Part shown: piece after piece, positions 53,034 through 61,801 of the stretch
Position numbering within the stretch: position 1 is the stretch's first letter
How the letters are laid out: each line of letters starts with the position of its first letter
Assembly: GCF_016773205.1 (NCBI RefSeq)
Contig: NZ_JAETWB010000001.1
Location: 124,001 to 188,000 of the forward strand
DNA: 64,000 nucleotides
Source: Belnapia arida
GTDB lineage: Bacteria > Pseudomonadota > Alphaproteobacteria > Acetobacterales > Acetobacteraceae
Direction: 5' to 3'
Position numbers and translations under genes: made by a program
Notes under the pieces: generated by a model
Seen by the model: the letters and a program-made list of their open reading frames with translations, nothing else
What the model was told of the DNA's origin: nothing
Databases searched by the model: none

Positions 53034-54596
53034 ATGCGAAGCCTGCTTGCGCTGGCGGCCTGCGTCCTCTGGGCGCAGGGCGCCGCTGCCCAGAGCCTGA
53101 CCATCGGCTATGCCGCCGTGGTCACCACCATCGACCCGCATTATCACAATCTGGGCCCGAACAACGCGCTCGGGATGCAGGTCTTCGACCGCCTGGTGGA
53201 CCGGGACGGACAGGCCCGGCCCTATGCATCGCTGGCCGAGGATTACCGGGCAATCAGCGACACGCTCTGGGAGTTCCGGCTGCGTCGTGGCGTGACCTGG
53301 CATGACGGCCGGCCCTTCACCGCCGACGATGTCGTCTTCACCTTCGCCCGAGCCCCCGACGTGCAGAACAGCCCGGGCGGCTTCGGCGGCTTCCTGCGCG
53401 CCATCGCTCGGACCGAGGTGGTCGATGCGCATACCATCCGCATCCATACCCGCCAGCCGCACCCGCTGCTGCCGCTCGACCTCGCCTCGGTCAGCATCAT
53501 TGCGCGTCACGTGGCCGAGGGTGCCCAGACCGAAGACTACAACACCGGCCGCGCCGCCATCGGCACCGGGCCCTATCGCCTAGCCTCCTACCGCTCCGGC
53601 GACCGAGTGGAGCTGGTCCGGAACGAGGCCTTTTGGGGCGAGCGGGAGCCCTGGGCGCGGGTCGCGGTTCGCTTCCTCCTTAATGACGGAGCGCGGACCG
53701 CGGCGCTGCTCTCGGGCGACGTCGACCTGATCGAGCAGATCCCGACCAGCGACCTGGCCCGGCTACGGCGCGACCCGAAGCTCGTGGTGACGGAAAGCCC
53801 CAGCACCCGCACCGTCTTCCTCTCGCCGGACTACTCCCGCACCGGCCCGACGCCGCTGGTGACCGACAATGCCGGCACACCCTTGCCCGCAAACCCGTTC
53901 CACGATGCCCGCATCCGCCGCGCCCTCTCCATGGCGATCAACCGGGAGGCCCTGGTGGAGCGCGTGATGGAAGGCGCGGCCGAGACCACCGCCCAATGGC
54001 TGCCGCGCGGCGCCTTCGGCTACAACCCCGAGGTCCATCCGCGCGCCTTCGACCTGGAGGGAGCTCGCCGTCTGCTGGCCGAGGCCGGCTTCCCCGAAGG
54101 CTTCCGTCTGGTGCTGGCGACGCCCAACGACCGCTGGCCCAATGACAGCCGCCTTGCGCAGGCCGTGGCGCAGATGTGGACACGGATCGGCGTGCGGACC
54201 CAGGTGGACGCCATGCCCTTCGCTGCCTTCGTGCCGCGCCGGTCTCGCCAGGAGCACGCGATGCAACTCGGCGCCTGGGGCAGCTCGACCGGGGAGGGGT
54301 CGAACTACCTGCTGGCCATCGTCTCGACCTATGACCGGCAGAAGCTGACCGGCCCTTCGAACATGACCCGCCACTCCGACCCGCGCTTCGACGCGCTACT
54401 GCTCCGCGGCGCGTCGACGATGGACGACGCCGCGCGTGAGGCGGTCTGGCGGGAGGCAGTGGCGCTCTATGCCGAGGAGGAGCCGATGATCCAGCTCGTG
54501 CAGTACATCAACACCTGGGCTCATCGCCGCGGGCTGCGGCACGAGCCGCGCATGGATGAGCGGACCATCGCCATGGGCGTCCGCCCTGCGCCTTAG
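53034..54596 (+). CDS. ABC transporter substrate-binding protein, dipeptide/nickel family 5
   Basis: The 520-residue periplasmic protein has signal peptide RSLLALAACVLWAQGAAAQ. The family-5 SBP signatures are FRLRRGVTWHDGRPFTADDVVFTFAR, IGTGPYRLASYRSGDRVELVRNE and DARIRRALSMAINREALVERVM. It would bind oligopeptides, opines or glycosides for import. No DppBCDF-like permease or ATPase genes adjoin, so it is an orphan here. It sits downstream of sdhB with its start held behind a hairpin. The stop overlaps the convergent gene by four bases. Confidence 0.88.
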   Translation: MRSLLALAACVLWAQGAAAQSLTIGYAAVVTTIDPHYHNLGPNNALGMQVFDRLVDRDGQARPYASLAEDYRAISDTLWEFRLRRGVTWHDGRPFTADDVVFTFARAPDVQNSPGGFGGFLRAIARTEVVDAHTIRIHTRQPHPLLPLDLASVSIIARHVAEGAQTEDYNTGRAAIGTGPYRLASYRSGDRVELVRNEAFWGEREPWARVAVRFLLNDGARTAALLSGDVDLIEQIPTSDLARLRRDPKLVVTESPSTRTVFLSPDYSRTGPTPLVTDNAGTPLPANPFHDARIRRALSMAINREALVERVMEGAAETTAQWLPRGAFGYNPEVHPRAFDLEGARRLLAEAGFPEGFRLVLATPNDRWPNDSRLAQAVAQMWTRIGVRTQVDAMPFAAFVPRRSRQEHAMQLGAWGSSTGEGSNYLLAIVSTYDRQKLTGPSNMTRHSDPRFDALLLRGASTMDDAAREAVWREAVALYAEEEPMIQLVQYINTWAHRRGLRHEPRMDERTIAMGVRPAP

Positions 54597-54931
54597 GACA
54601 TCCCGGGGTTCGCGGCGCGGCACTGCGCCGCGAAGCCGTCCGAGATGAACTCGGGCTGCTTGTAGAAGCCCTTCAGCCAGCTCGCCAGCATGCAGAGCTC
54701 CTCTAGCCGGAGGACTTCGTCCAGCGTCCCTTGGGGGAAGCGGATGTCGAAGCTCCGGTCGATGATGCCGAGCACCTCCTCCACCTGCTCAAGGCCGAGG
54801 CCAAGCTCCGTCTCTAGTTGCGCATGCCGCGTCAGCCGCGCTTCCTCGATGCCGTAATCGTCGCGGATGACCTTCACGATCCAGCGGAACATGGTCATCC
54901 AGTTCTTCACCTTGGCGATTGATCTGGACAT
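54593..54931 (-). CDS. acyl-carrier-protein-like protein lacking the phosphopantetheine serine
   Basis: The product has 112 residues, mostly helical. The stretch LETELGLGLEQVEEVLGIIDRSFDIRF resembles an ACP-type four-helix fold (DUF1493-like), with an LGLG turn where ACPs carry DSL. The attachment serine is absent, so it would not carry a phosphopantetheine arm. The first ATG lacks a ribosome binding site. An internal ATG at 54898 has AAGGTG nine bases upstream and may be the true start, giving about 101 residues. Family assignment is tentative. Confidence 0.55.
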   Translation of the reverse strand: MSRSIAKVKNWMTMFRWIVKVIRDDYGIEEARLTRHAQLETELGLGLEQVEEVLGIIDRSFDIRFPQGTLDEVLRLEELCMLASWLKGFYKQPEFISDGFAAQCRAANPGMS

Positions 54932-54935
54932 GCGG

Positions 54936-54962
54936 CTGCCATCATCCGTGCGATGATGGCAG
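54936..54962 (-). terminator. hairpin between the peptidoglycan-binding gene and the ACP-like gene
   Basis: CTGCCATCATC and GATGATGGCAG make a perfect 11-base stem with a five-base loop. It lies 27 bases beyond the stop of the peptidoglycan-binding gene and four bases before the first possible ATG of the next gene. It is likely a terminator. No T run is seen. Confidence 0.6.
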
Positions 54963-54989
54963 CCTAGCCGCCGAAAGGCGAAGAAACCC

Positions 54990-55550
54990 CTACCGGACCG
55001 GCGCCGCGAGGTTGTTCGGGTCGAGGCCGAGGGCGGCCGCCGTCGCCGGGTTCACCTGACCGGTCGCCTGCAGGCCGCGGCCCTGCTGGAAGCGCTCGAT
55101 GGCCGATTGCGTGCCGGCGCCCCAGGCGCCATCCACCGGGCCACGGTAGAAATTCATCGCCCGCAGCCGGCTTTGGATGTTGCGCACTGCGGCCGGGCTC
55201 AGCGGGTCGGTCGCCATGGCGGCCGGCGTGCCAGGGGCGGGGCCAGCTGTCGGGCCGGCGGCCAGCAACTCCGTGGGGCCAAGGCCAAGCGTCGCCGCCG
55301 TCGCCTGGTTCAGCTGGCCGGAGACCTGCAACCCGCGGCCCTGCTGGAAACGCTCCAGCGCCGCCTGGCTGTCCGGACCCCAGACGCCATCCGGCCGGCC
55401 GCTATAGAGCCCGGCCTGGCGCAGCCGCTCCTGCACCTGCGCCACCGCCGCCGGCGCGAGTGGCTGGGTGTACATCAGCGACGGTGCTTGCTGTGCCGCC
55501 GCGCTCCCCGCCAGGACAAGTCCTGCGAGGATGAGTCCGTGATACCGCAT
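54990..55550 (-). CDS. secreted protein with two peptidoglycan-binding domains
   Basis: The 186-residue protein has a signal peptide (HGLILAGLVLAGSAAAQ) and two PG_binding_1 repeats, at about residues 30-90 and 115-175. Each has the pattern VQERLRQAGLYSGRPDGVWG...ALERFQQGRGLQ. The pair is near-identical around ERFQQGRGLQ, indicating internal duplication. No enzymatic domain is attached; it may localise partners to the wall. The gene lies 50 bases downstream of the amidase on the same strand. Confidence 0.85.
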   Translation of the reverse strand: MRYHGLILAGLVLAGSAAAQQAPSLMYTQPLAPAAVAQVQERLRQAGLYSGRPDGVWGPDSQAALERFQQGRGLQVSGQLNQATAATLGLGPTELLAAGPTAGPAPGTPAAMATDPLSPAAVRNIQSRLRAMNFYRGPVDGAWGAGTQSAIERFQQGRGLQATGQVNPATAAALGLDPNNLAAPVR

Positions 55551-55600
55551 CGTTCCTGCTCCCGTTTGACAGAAGCGGAACACCCGAAACGGTCGGCGGT

Positions 55601-56992
55601 TCAGGCCAGAACCGGATCGATCGCACCCAGCATCCATCGGGCAAAGCCGGTAATGCGGGCGTCCTGGTGCATCTGCCCCATCAGCTGCACCCCGACCGGC
55701 ATGCCGCCGACGGCCAGCAACGGCATGGTCACCGCCGGGGCGAAGAGCATGGAGGAGGGGGCGTTGAAGACGAAGTCGCCGGTTGGGCGCGGGGCCAGCG
55801 GCTCGCCCGGCCGGTCGCCGGACCAGAGCGGCGCCGGGCCCGGGCAGGCGAGGGCGATGACCGCATCGGCAAGGGGCGCGATGCGGGCGAAGCGCGCCTG
55901 CGCCTCCTCCCGCCGGGCGAGGGCGGCCTCGTAATCCGCCGGGGACATCGCCTCGGCACGGGCGAGGATGGCCCTGGCGCGTGGGCTCAGCGCCTCCGGA
56001 TCCTGGTCGAGCAGGTTGCGCTGCGTCCAGCGGTTCTCCCAGCCGGTGATGGCGCCGCTGATCGCCCGTCCCTCGGCGATGCCGCCCTCGAAGGCCTCGA
56101 TCAGCGGATGGTCGGCACGGCGGAGCAGGGTTATGCCGGCGCTGCGCAGCTGCTCCAGCAGCGTCTCGAAGGCGGCGCGGCTGGCGGCGTCGAGCCCGGC
56201 CCAGCCCTCGGTCTCCATGACGATCAGCCGCTCGGGCCGGATGGCGGCCGGCAGGGTCATCGGCCCCGTCAGGCCGGGCGAACCGCGGTCGCCGCCGCAG
56301 CGGGCCGCGATCTCGATCGCCACCTGCCACATATCCTCGATGCAGCCGGCATGCGGGCCGTGGGTGCTCTGGCTGGTCGCCTGGCGCTCGCCGCGGTTGA
56401 TGCCGCCCTGGGTCGGCTTCAGCGCCACATTGCCGCAATAGGCCGCGGGGCGGATGATGGAGCCGCCGACCTGGGTGCCGATGGCCGCCGGCACCATCCG
56501 TGCCGCGACCGCCGCCGCCGAGCCGGAGGAGGAGCCGCCCGGCGTCCGTGCCGGGTCGAAGGGATTGGTCGTCGGGCCGGGATGGGAGCCGCCGAGTTCC
56601 GTCGTCACCGTCTTGCCGAGCACCACGGCGCCGGCCTGCCGCAGCGCCCAAACCGCTGCATTGTCGCGCTTCGGGAAGTTGCCCCTGGTGCCGGCGCAAC
56701 CCATCTCGGTTGGCATGTCGCGCGTCTCAAGCAAATCCTTGATGCCGATGGGCATCCCGTCGAGGGGCGAGAGCGGCCGCCCCTCGCGCCAGCGGGCGGT
56801 GCTGGCATCGGCCGCCGCCCGCGCGCCTGACTCGTTCAGCGCCGCCCAGGCGCGCACCACCGGCTCCCGCGCCGCGATGGCCTCCAGGCAGCGCTCCAGA
56901 TAGGCGCAGGGCGAGTCAGCGCCGGCGGCGAAGCGCGCGGTCGAATCGTACCAGCGCAGCGGCTGGAATTCCCGAGGCGAATACTGGCCCAT
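55601..56992 (-). CDS. amidase signature family enzyme
   Basis: The 463-residue hydrolase has the triad Lys85 (MPIGIKDLLET), Ser154 (PGGSSSGSAA) and Ser178 (GTQVGGSII), with the usual 24-residue spacing of the serines. It differs clearly from the other amidase in this window, so the two are not a recent duplicate. A strong GGGAGGT ribosome binding site lies seven bases before the ATG; longer in-frame extensions are unsupported. Substrate unknown; nearby formamidase and deaminase genes suggest nitrogen-compound catabolism. Confidence 0.88.
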   Translation of the reverse strand: MGQYSPREFQPLRWYDSTARFAAGADSPCAYLERCLEAIAAREPVVRAWAALNESGARAAADASTARWREGRPLSPLDGMPIGIKDLLETRDMPTEMGCAGTRGNFPKRDNAAVWALRQAGAVVLGKTVTTELGGSHPGPTTNPFDPARTPGGSSSGSAAAVAARMVPAAIGTQVGGSIIRPAAYCGNVALKPTQGGINRGERQATSQSTHGPHAGCIEDMWQVAIEIAARCGGDRGSPGLTGPMTLPAAIRPERLIVMETEGWAGLDAASRAAFETLLEQLRSAGITLLRRADHPLIEAFEGGIAEGRAISGAITGWENRWTQRNLLDQDPEALSPRARAILARAEAMSPADYEAALARREEAQARFARIAPLADAVIALACPGPAPLWSGDRPGEPLAPRPTGDFVFNAPSSMLFAPAVTMPLLAVGGMPVGVQLMGQMHQDARITGFARWMLGAIDPVLA

Positions 56993-57116
56993 CCCGCGAC
57001 CTCCCTGTTGCGTGGTCCCGTCCCGGAGCGGCAGGCCGGGAGGGCCGTGAGTGCGATCATGGCACAATGGCCGGGGCGTGGCCGCCTGCGTCGCGGCCAC
57101 GCCCCGCGCGCGAAGC

Positions 57117-57938
57117 TCAGCCTCGGATGAAAGCCAGCAGGTCGCGGTTGATGACATCCGCATGGGTCGTCGCCATGCCATGCGGGAAGCCCGGATAGAT
57201 CTTCAAGGTGCCCTGCTTCAGCAGCTTGATGGAGAGCATGGCGGCGTCGGCGACCGGCACGATCTGATCGTCATCGCCGTGCATCACCAGCACCGGCACG
57301 TCGATCTTCTTGAGGTCCTCGGTGAAGTCCGTTTCCGAGAAGGCCTTGATGCATTCGTAATGCGCCTGCATGGAGCCCATCATCCCCTGGCGCCACCAGT
57401 TGTCGACGACGCCGTCCAGCCGCTTCACTCCGTCGCGGTTGAAATTATAGAAGGGGATCGGCACCTCCTTGTAGAACTCCGCGCGATTGGCCGCGAGTTG
57501 CTTGCGGAAGCCGTCGAAGACATCGATCGGCAGGCCGTCCGGGTTGGCCTCCGTCTTCAGCATGATCGGCGGCACCGCGCCGAGCAGCGCGGCCTTGGCG
57601 ACGCGCGCCGAGCCGTGCCGCCCGAGATAGCGCGCCACCTCGCCACCGCCGGTGGAATGCCCGACATGCACCGCATCGCGGAGGTCGAGGGCAAGGGCGA
57701 GTGCCGCCACGTCGTCGGCATAGGTGTCCATCTCGTGCCCGCTCGACACCTGCGCAGAGCGGCCATGCCCGCGCCGGTCATGCGCGATGACACGGAAGCC
57801 CTGCTGCACGAAGAACAGCATCTGTGCGTCCCAGTCGTCGGCGGTCAGCGGCCAGCCATGATGGAAGACGATCGGTTGTCCGCTGCCCCAGTCCTTGTAG
57901 AAGATTTCGGTGCCGTCCTTGGCGATGACCGTCGGCAT
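57117..57938 (-). CDS. alpha/beta hydrolase, cofactor-free haloperoxidase/arylesterase type
   Basis: The 273-residue protein has [11 protein letters not shown] (oxyanion loop), HDRRGHGRS, the nucleophile elbow [12 protein letters not shown], the acid Asp in [10 protein letters not shown] and the base His in FPHGMATTH. This is the signature of non-heme chloroperoxidases, which in nature act mainly as esterases or perhydrolases. AAGGAGC lies seven bases before the ATG, a strong ribosome binding site. It has no signal peptide. Confidence 0.9.
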   Translation of the reverse strand: MPTVIAKDGTEIFYKDWGSGQPIVFHHGWPLTADDWDAQMLFFVQQGFRVIAHDRRGHGRSAQVSSGHEMDTYADDVAALALALDLRDAVHVGHSTGGGEVARYLGRHGSARVAKAALLGAVPPIMLKTEANPDGLPIDVFDGFRKQLAANRAEFYKEVPIPFYNFNRDGVKRLDGVVDNWWRQGMMGSMQAHYECIKAFSETDFTEDLKKIDVPVLVMHGDDDQIVPVADAAMLSIKLLKQGTLKIYPGFPHGMATTHADVINRDLLAFIRG

Positions 57939-58032
57939 GGCTCAAGCTCCTTGTTCCGTGCCGAGTTTTGCACCCGCCCCGGACATTGCCAATGCGTGCA
58001 CCCGAAACGTCATCAGCCGGCGCGAGGGACGC

Positions 58033-59034
58033 TCAGAACAGCAGCCCCTTCTTCAGCATCCCGTGCACGCCCTTCTCGCCGTTGACCGTTTGCGTCACAT
58101 GGAAATCGACGGCGAGCGAGCAGAGCTGATAGGCATCCGCCGCCGAGAGGTTGGCGCGGGAGACGATGAAGGCGATCATCTCCCGCAGCGCCTGCTTCAT
58201 GGCGAGGTCGAGATCCTCATGCATCCCCATGCTGATGAAATGCGTCGGCGTCTCGGCGCGGGGGAAGCGCAGCACCGGGTCGCGTGTCCCGCCGCCCTTC
58301 TCGAGGCCAAGGCGGAAATGCCCGGTCAGGCAGATCTCGAGCGCGTTGATGCAGACCTCGCCGTCGCCCTGCACGCCATGGCCATCCCCGGCCGAGAAAT
58401 TGGCGCCTGGCACGAAGACCGGCAAGTAGAGCGTCGTCCCCGCAACCAGTTCCTTGTTGTCGAGGTTGCCGCCATGCGCTCGCGGCTCCTTGGTGGAGAT
58501 GGTGCCCCATTCCTCGGGCCCTGCGACACCCATCACCCCGAAGAAGGGCGCGAGCGGCAGGGTGATGCCCGGCCCTACCGGCACCGTGCAGGTCATCGCC
58601 TGCCTGTCGACCGGGATATGCAGCACCCGTTTGAAGGGAAAGTCCTCCGGCAGCGTGCCCACCAGGGGTCGGAAACCGCAGAACCCCCAGTCGCAACCGA
58701 GATCGATGCGCTCGATATCGACGCGCAGGCAATCCCCTGGCTCGGCGCCCTTCACCGCGACGGGTCCGGTCAGGATGTGCGGCCCATGCCGCGTCACGCC
58801 CGCCGCATGGATCGCCGCCAGCCGCTCCGGGATGGCAAGCCCGCTGCCCGCCGGCGGCATCACGTCCGGCGCGCCCGAGACGCATTCGAGGACGACGAGA
58901 TCGCCCGGATCGACCGTCTCTACCGGCGAGAAGGCGGCGTCGAACCCGCCCCAGCGGATGTTCTCGAGCGTCGGTTCGATGTGATGCGTCGCGGGCAAGC
59001 CGGAATCCTCCTCGGTCGGAAGCCGGCATGGCAT
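58033..59034 (-). CDS. acetamidase/formamidase family protein
   Basis: The 333-residue FmdA/AmdA-type hydrolase has the characteristic THHIEPTLENIRWGGFD opening, DPGDLVVLECVSGA, TGPVAVKGAEPGDCLRVDI, GDGHGVQGDGEVCINALE and HGGNLDNKEL. These supply metal and substrate contacts in the family. It releases ammonia from short amides such as formamide. ATG at 59034 overlaps the preceding gene's stop as TGATG; a GTG one codon earlier is also in frame. Located downstream of corA and a DUF922 gene. Confidence 0.88.
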   Translation of the reverse strand: MPCRLPTEEDSGLPATHHIEPTLENIRWGGFDAAFSPVETVDPGDLVVLECVSGAPDVMPPAGSGLAIPERLAAIHAAGVTRHGPHILTGPVAVKGAEPGDCLRVDIERIDLGCDWGFCGFRPLVGTLPEDFPFKRVLHIPVDRQAMTCTVPVGPGITLPLAPFFGVMGVAGPEEWGTISTKEPRAHGGNLDNKELVAGTTLYLPVFVPGANFSAGDGHGVQGDGEVCINALEICLTGHFRLGLEKGGGTRDPVLRFPRAETPTHFISMGMHEDLDLAMKQALREMIAFIVSRANLSAADAYQLCSLAVDFHVTQTVNGEKGVHGMLKKGLLF

Positions 59035-59720
59035 CACGGCGTGCCGGCTGCCTGCAAGACCTCCCGCAGCCGCCGCTGGTCGGCCGGGCAGACCTGGCCC
59101 AGCCGCTCATACTCGGCCCGGCTGTCGATCCGCCGGTGCGCCGTCTCGCGCGCCTCCCGCATCCCGGCCAGCGCCGGCTCGATCGCCTGCCGCAGCCCCT
59201 CCTGCAGCCCCGCCATGGCCGCGTCGAAGGTCGTTTCGCGTCCTTCGGCGCGCTGCGCCCAGGCTTCGGTCGCCGCCCGCGCCTGCGCCGCCGCTGCGCG
59301 CAGTGTCTGTCGGTTCACCGCCACATGCCGCCTCTCATGCGCCAGCACCTCGCGCCACAGGCAACTGCCGCGCGGAATCTCGCCGGCGATGCGTACCAGA
59401 TGCTCGCTCTGCACCAGGCCGAGCACGATCCTCGCCGGCCGTGCACAGACGCCGCCCGCATCCTCCCGATAGCGCGTCTCGATCTCGCTATGCCAATCGA
59501 CGCGGGAGGTGGTGAGCGCCAGGTGATGCAAGCCTGGGCTCCGCTTCTCTCCCGTCTCGACATGCAATGCGTCGACGCCGAGCGCCTGGCTCACCACCGG
59601 CGCCGGATCCGAGACGGTCATGCGGATCTCGGGCCGGCCGGCCGGGCAGGGCGGCACCCCCTCGGCCTGCGCCGCCCCGGCCAGCAGCAGCAGCCCCGCC
59701 GCGAGCCGTCGCGCGTTCAG
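59034..59720 (-). CDS. DUF922-like secreted protein with HExxH motif, apparent CTG start
   Basis: The protein of about 228 residues has a hydrophobic signal (RRLAAGLLLLAGAAQA) just after the proposed start and a zinc-protease-like HERRH (128-132) in LWREVLAHERRHVAVN. It resembles the DUF922 family of predicted secreted metalloproteases. No ATG, GTG or TTG sits near the signal peptide. CTG at 59720 overlaps the corA stop as CTGA, exactly like the ATGA overlaps elsewhere here. The only upstream ATG lies well inside corA and would spoil the signal. Confidence 0.65.
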   Translation of the reverse strand: MNARRLAAGLLLLAGAAQAEGVPPCPAGRPEIRMTVSDPAPVVSQALGVDALHVETGEKRSPGLHHLALTTSRVDWHSEIETRYREDAGGVCARPARIVLGLVQSEHLVRIAGEIPRGSCLWREVLAHERRHVAVNRQTLRAAAAQARAATEAWAQRAEGRETTFDAAMAGLQEGLRQAIEPALAGMREARETAHRRIDSRAEYERLGQVCPADQRRLREVLQAAGTP

Positions 59721-60703
59721 AGCCAGCCCTTGCGCTTGAAGTAGATGATCGGCAGCACCGCCGAGATCACCATCAGCCCGAGCGCCATGGGGTAGCCGAG
59801 GCTCCATTTCAGCTCCGGCATCACCTCGAAATTCATGCCGTAGATGCTGGCCAGCAGCGTCGGCGGCATCAGCGCGACGGAGGCCACGGTGAAGGTCTTG
59901 ATGATGGCGTTCTGCTCGACGTTGATGATGCCGAGCACCGCATCGAGCAGGAAGTTCGCCTTGCTGTTCAGGAAATTCGCATGCTCCACGAGCGAGCGCA
60001 CGTCGCGCACCAGCGTCTTGATCAGCGGCTGGTTCTCGCGCCGCACCGCCGTCGCCTTCTCCGCGCCGACGAAGGTGAGGATGCGCGACAGGCCAAGCAG
60101 CGTCTCGCTCGCACGCGTCGTCACTTCACCCACCTGGCCCAGGGTGATGAGCGCTTCTTTCAGGTCGGCATCCTTGGCACTCGCCTTGACCTTGGCGCGG
60201 GCCGTGCGGAAGGCGGCCTGGCTGGCGCGGTCCATGTCGGCGGCGATGCGCTCCAGTATGTCGGCCAGCCGGTCCACCACCTGCTCGAAGAGGTGCAGCA
60301 TCACCCCGTCCGGCGTGGTCAGCAGCTGCACGGGCGTGCGCTGGCAGCGGGCCGAGAAGACGGCGAAGGCCTTCGGCGTCGCATAGCGCACCGTCACCAG
60401 CACCGCATTGCCGAGGACGAAGGTGATCGCGGTCGAGCCGAGCTCGCCCCCCTCAACGCCGTAGAGGAACGGCGCGGTGAGGAAGAGCGTGTCGTCCTCC
60501 TTGTAGAGGCGGGAGGAGCTCTCGATCTCCTGCATCTCCTCCCGGGTCGGTATTTCGAGGCGCAGTGCGTCCTGCACCTGCCGTTCCTCCTCGGGCGTTG
60601 GGGTCAGCAGGTCGATCCAGATCGCGCGGCCGAGGCTCTCGGCGGCCTGCGCACCCTCGCGCACGACGAGACGCCCGGCCTCGACGGTGTAGGTGGTCAG
60701 CAT
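59717..60703 (-). CDS. corA: CorA family divalent metal transporter
   Basis: The 328-residue channel protein has a cytosolic alpha/beta N-terminal domain, a long stalk helix and two C-terminal transmembrane helices. The GMN signature is YGMNFEVMPEL (289-291). The KRKGWL tail is typical. It would carry magnesium or cobalt. It is divergent from a Bug-type binding protein gene, separated by 117 bases. Confidence 0.93.
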   Translation of the reverse strand: MLTTYTVEAGRLVVREGAQAAESLGRAIWIDLLTPTPEEERQVQDALRLEIPTREEMQEIESSSRLYKEDDTLFLTAPFLYGVEGGELGSTAITFVLGNAVLVTVRYATPKAFAVFSARCQRTPVQLLTTPDGVMLHLFEQVVDRLADILERIAADMDRASQAAFRTARAKVKASAKDADLKEALITLGQVGEVTTRASETLLGLSRILTFVGAEKATAVRRENQPLIKTLVRDVRSLVEHANFLNSKANFLLDAVLGIINVEQNAIIKTFTVASVALMPPTLLASIYGMNFEVMPELKWSLGYPMALGLMVISAVLPIIYFKRKGWL

Positions 60704-60820
60704 GATGGCTCCCCCGCCGGTCGGGACAGGGGCTTCTACCCGCGCCAGCGCCTGGTGTCACGGGGGGCGCTGCCGCTGGCCCGCCCCTTGCTCACCCGGC
60801 GGTGGTCCAGGGGATTTGCC

Positions 60821-61801
60821 ATGCTCAAGCGCGGTTTGCAGATTTTGGCGGCAGGGCTCTGCCTCGCCCTCGGGCAATGGGCCCATCCGGCGCGGGCGGA
60901 AGGCTGGCCCGCCCGCCCCATCCGCATCGTGGTCGTCTTCCCGCCGGGCGGCGCCTCCGACATCGCCGCCCGCGTCCTCGGCGAGGCGCTCGCCCCGCGC
61001 CTCGGCCAGCGCGTCGTCGTCGACAACCGCCCTGGCGCCGGCGGGACGCTCGCCGCCGCCCATGTCGCCCAGCAGCCGGCCGATGGCTATACGCTCATGC
61101 TGAGCAACACCGCTCCCATCGTCACCTCGCCCCCGCTCTATTCGCGGCCGGGCTATGACCCGCTGACCTCCTTCACGCATATCGCCTATATCGGCGCGAC
61201 GCCCATGGTCGTCGTCACCAACCTCCAGGTGCCGGCGCAGGACCTGAAGGGGCTGATGGCCTGGATGCGCGCCCAGCCGCAGCCGGTCACCTACGGCACC
61301 TCCGGCGCCGGCTCGGTCGGCCATGTCGTGGGAACGATGTTTGCGCAGCAGACCGGCATCCCGCTGAACCACGCGCCCTATCGCGGCTCGCAGCCGATGC
61401 AGGCCGACCTGCTCGGCGGCTCCATCCTGCTCTCCTTCGACACCCTGCCGGAGAATGTCGAGAACATCCGCGCCGGGCGGCTGCGGGCGCATGCGGTGAC
61501 GGCGCCGAGCCGCGCCCCGAGCGTCCCCGAGGTGCCGACCGTGGGCGAGGCAGGGCTGCCGAACCTCCTCGCACAGAACTGGCTTGGCCTGACCGGCCCC
61601 GCCAACCTGCCGCCGGAGATCACCGCGCGCCTGCATGACGAGCTCAACCTCTTGCTCCAGACGCCGGCCATCCAGGAGCGCCTGGCCGGCGTCGGCATCA
61701 TCACCGGAACCAGGACCCAGCCGGAATTCGCCGCCTATGTCGCCGAGCAGGTGAACACGATCGGCGCCGCCGTCCGCGCCATGGGCATCCGCAATGACTG
61801 A
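60821..61801 (+). CDS. Bug-family (TctC) tripartite tricarboxylate binding protein
   Basis: This 326-residue extracytoplasmic receptor has signal peptide LKRGLQILAAGLCLALGQWAHPARA. The family motifs are IRIVVVFPPGGASDIAARVL, VVVDNRPGAGG, DGYTLMLSN and TYGTSGAGSVGH. Bug proteins bind carboxylates or other small acids, usually for a TctAB permease, which is not in the window. AGGGG precedes the ATG by about seven bases. Its last eight bases overlap the deaminase gene, so the two are coupled. Confidence 0.92.
   Translation: MLKRGLQILAAGLCLALGQWAHPARAEGWPARPIRIVVVFPPGGASDIAARVLGEALAPRLGQRVVVDNRPGAGGTLAAAHVAQQPADGYTLMLSNTAPIVTSPPLYSRPGYDPLTSFTHIAYIGATPMVVVTNLQVPAQDLKGLMAWMRAQPQPVTYGTSGAGSVGHVVGTMFAQQTGIPLNHAPYRGSQPMQADLLGGSILLSFDTLPENVENIRAGRLRAHAVTAPSRAPSVPEVPTVGEAGLPNLLAQNWLGLTGPANLPPEITARLHDELNLLLQTPAIQERLAGVGIITGTRTQPEFAAYVAEQVNTIGAAVRAMGIRND

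Noticed and set aside
50246-53104. Very long open frame antisense to sdhA and sdhB
   Set aside because: It mirrors the strong third-position GC bias of the sdh genes. Its product is Arg/Ala/Gly/His-rich with no domains, while the plus strand encodes clear SdhCDAB.
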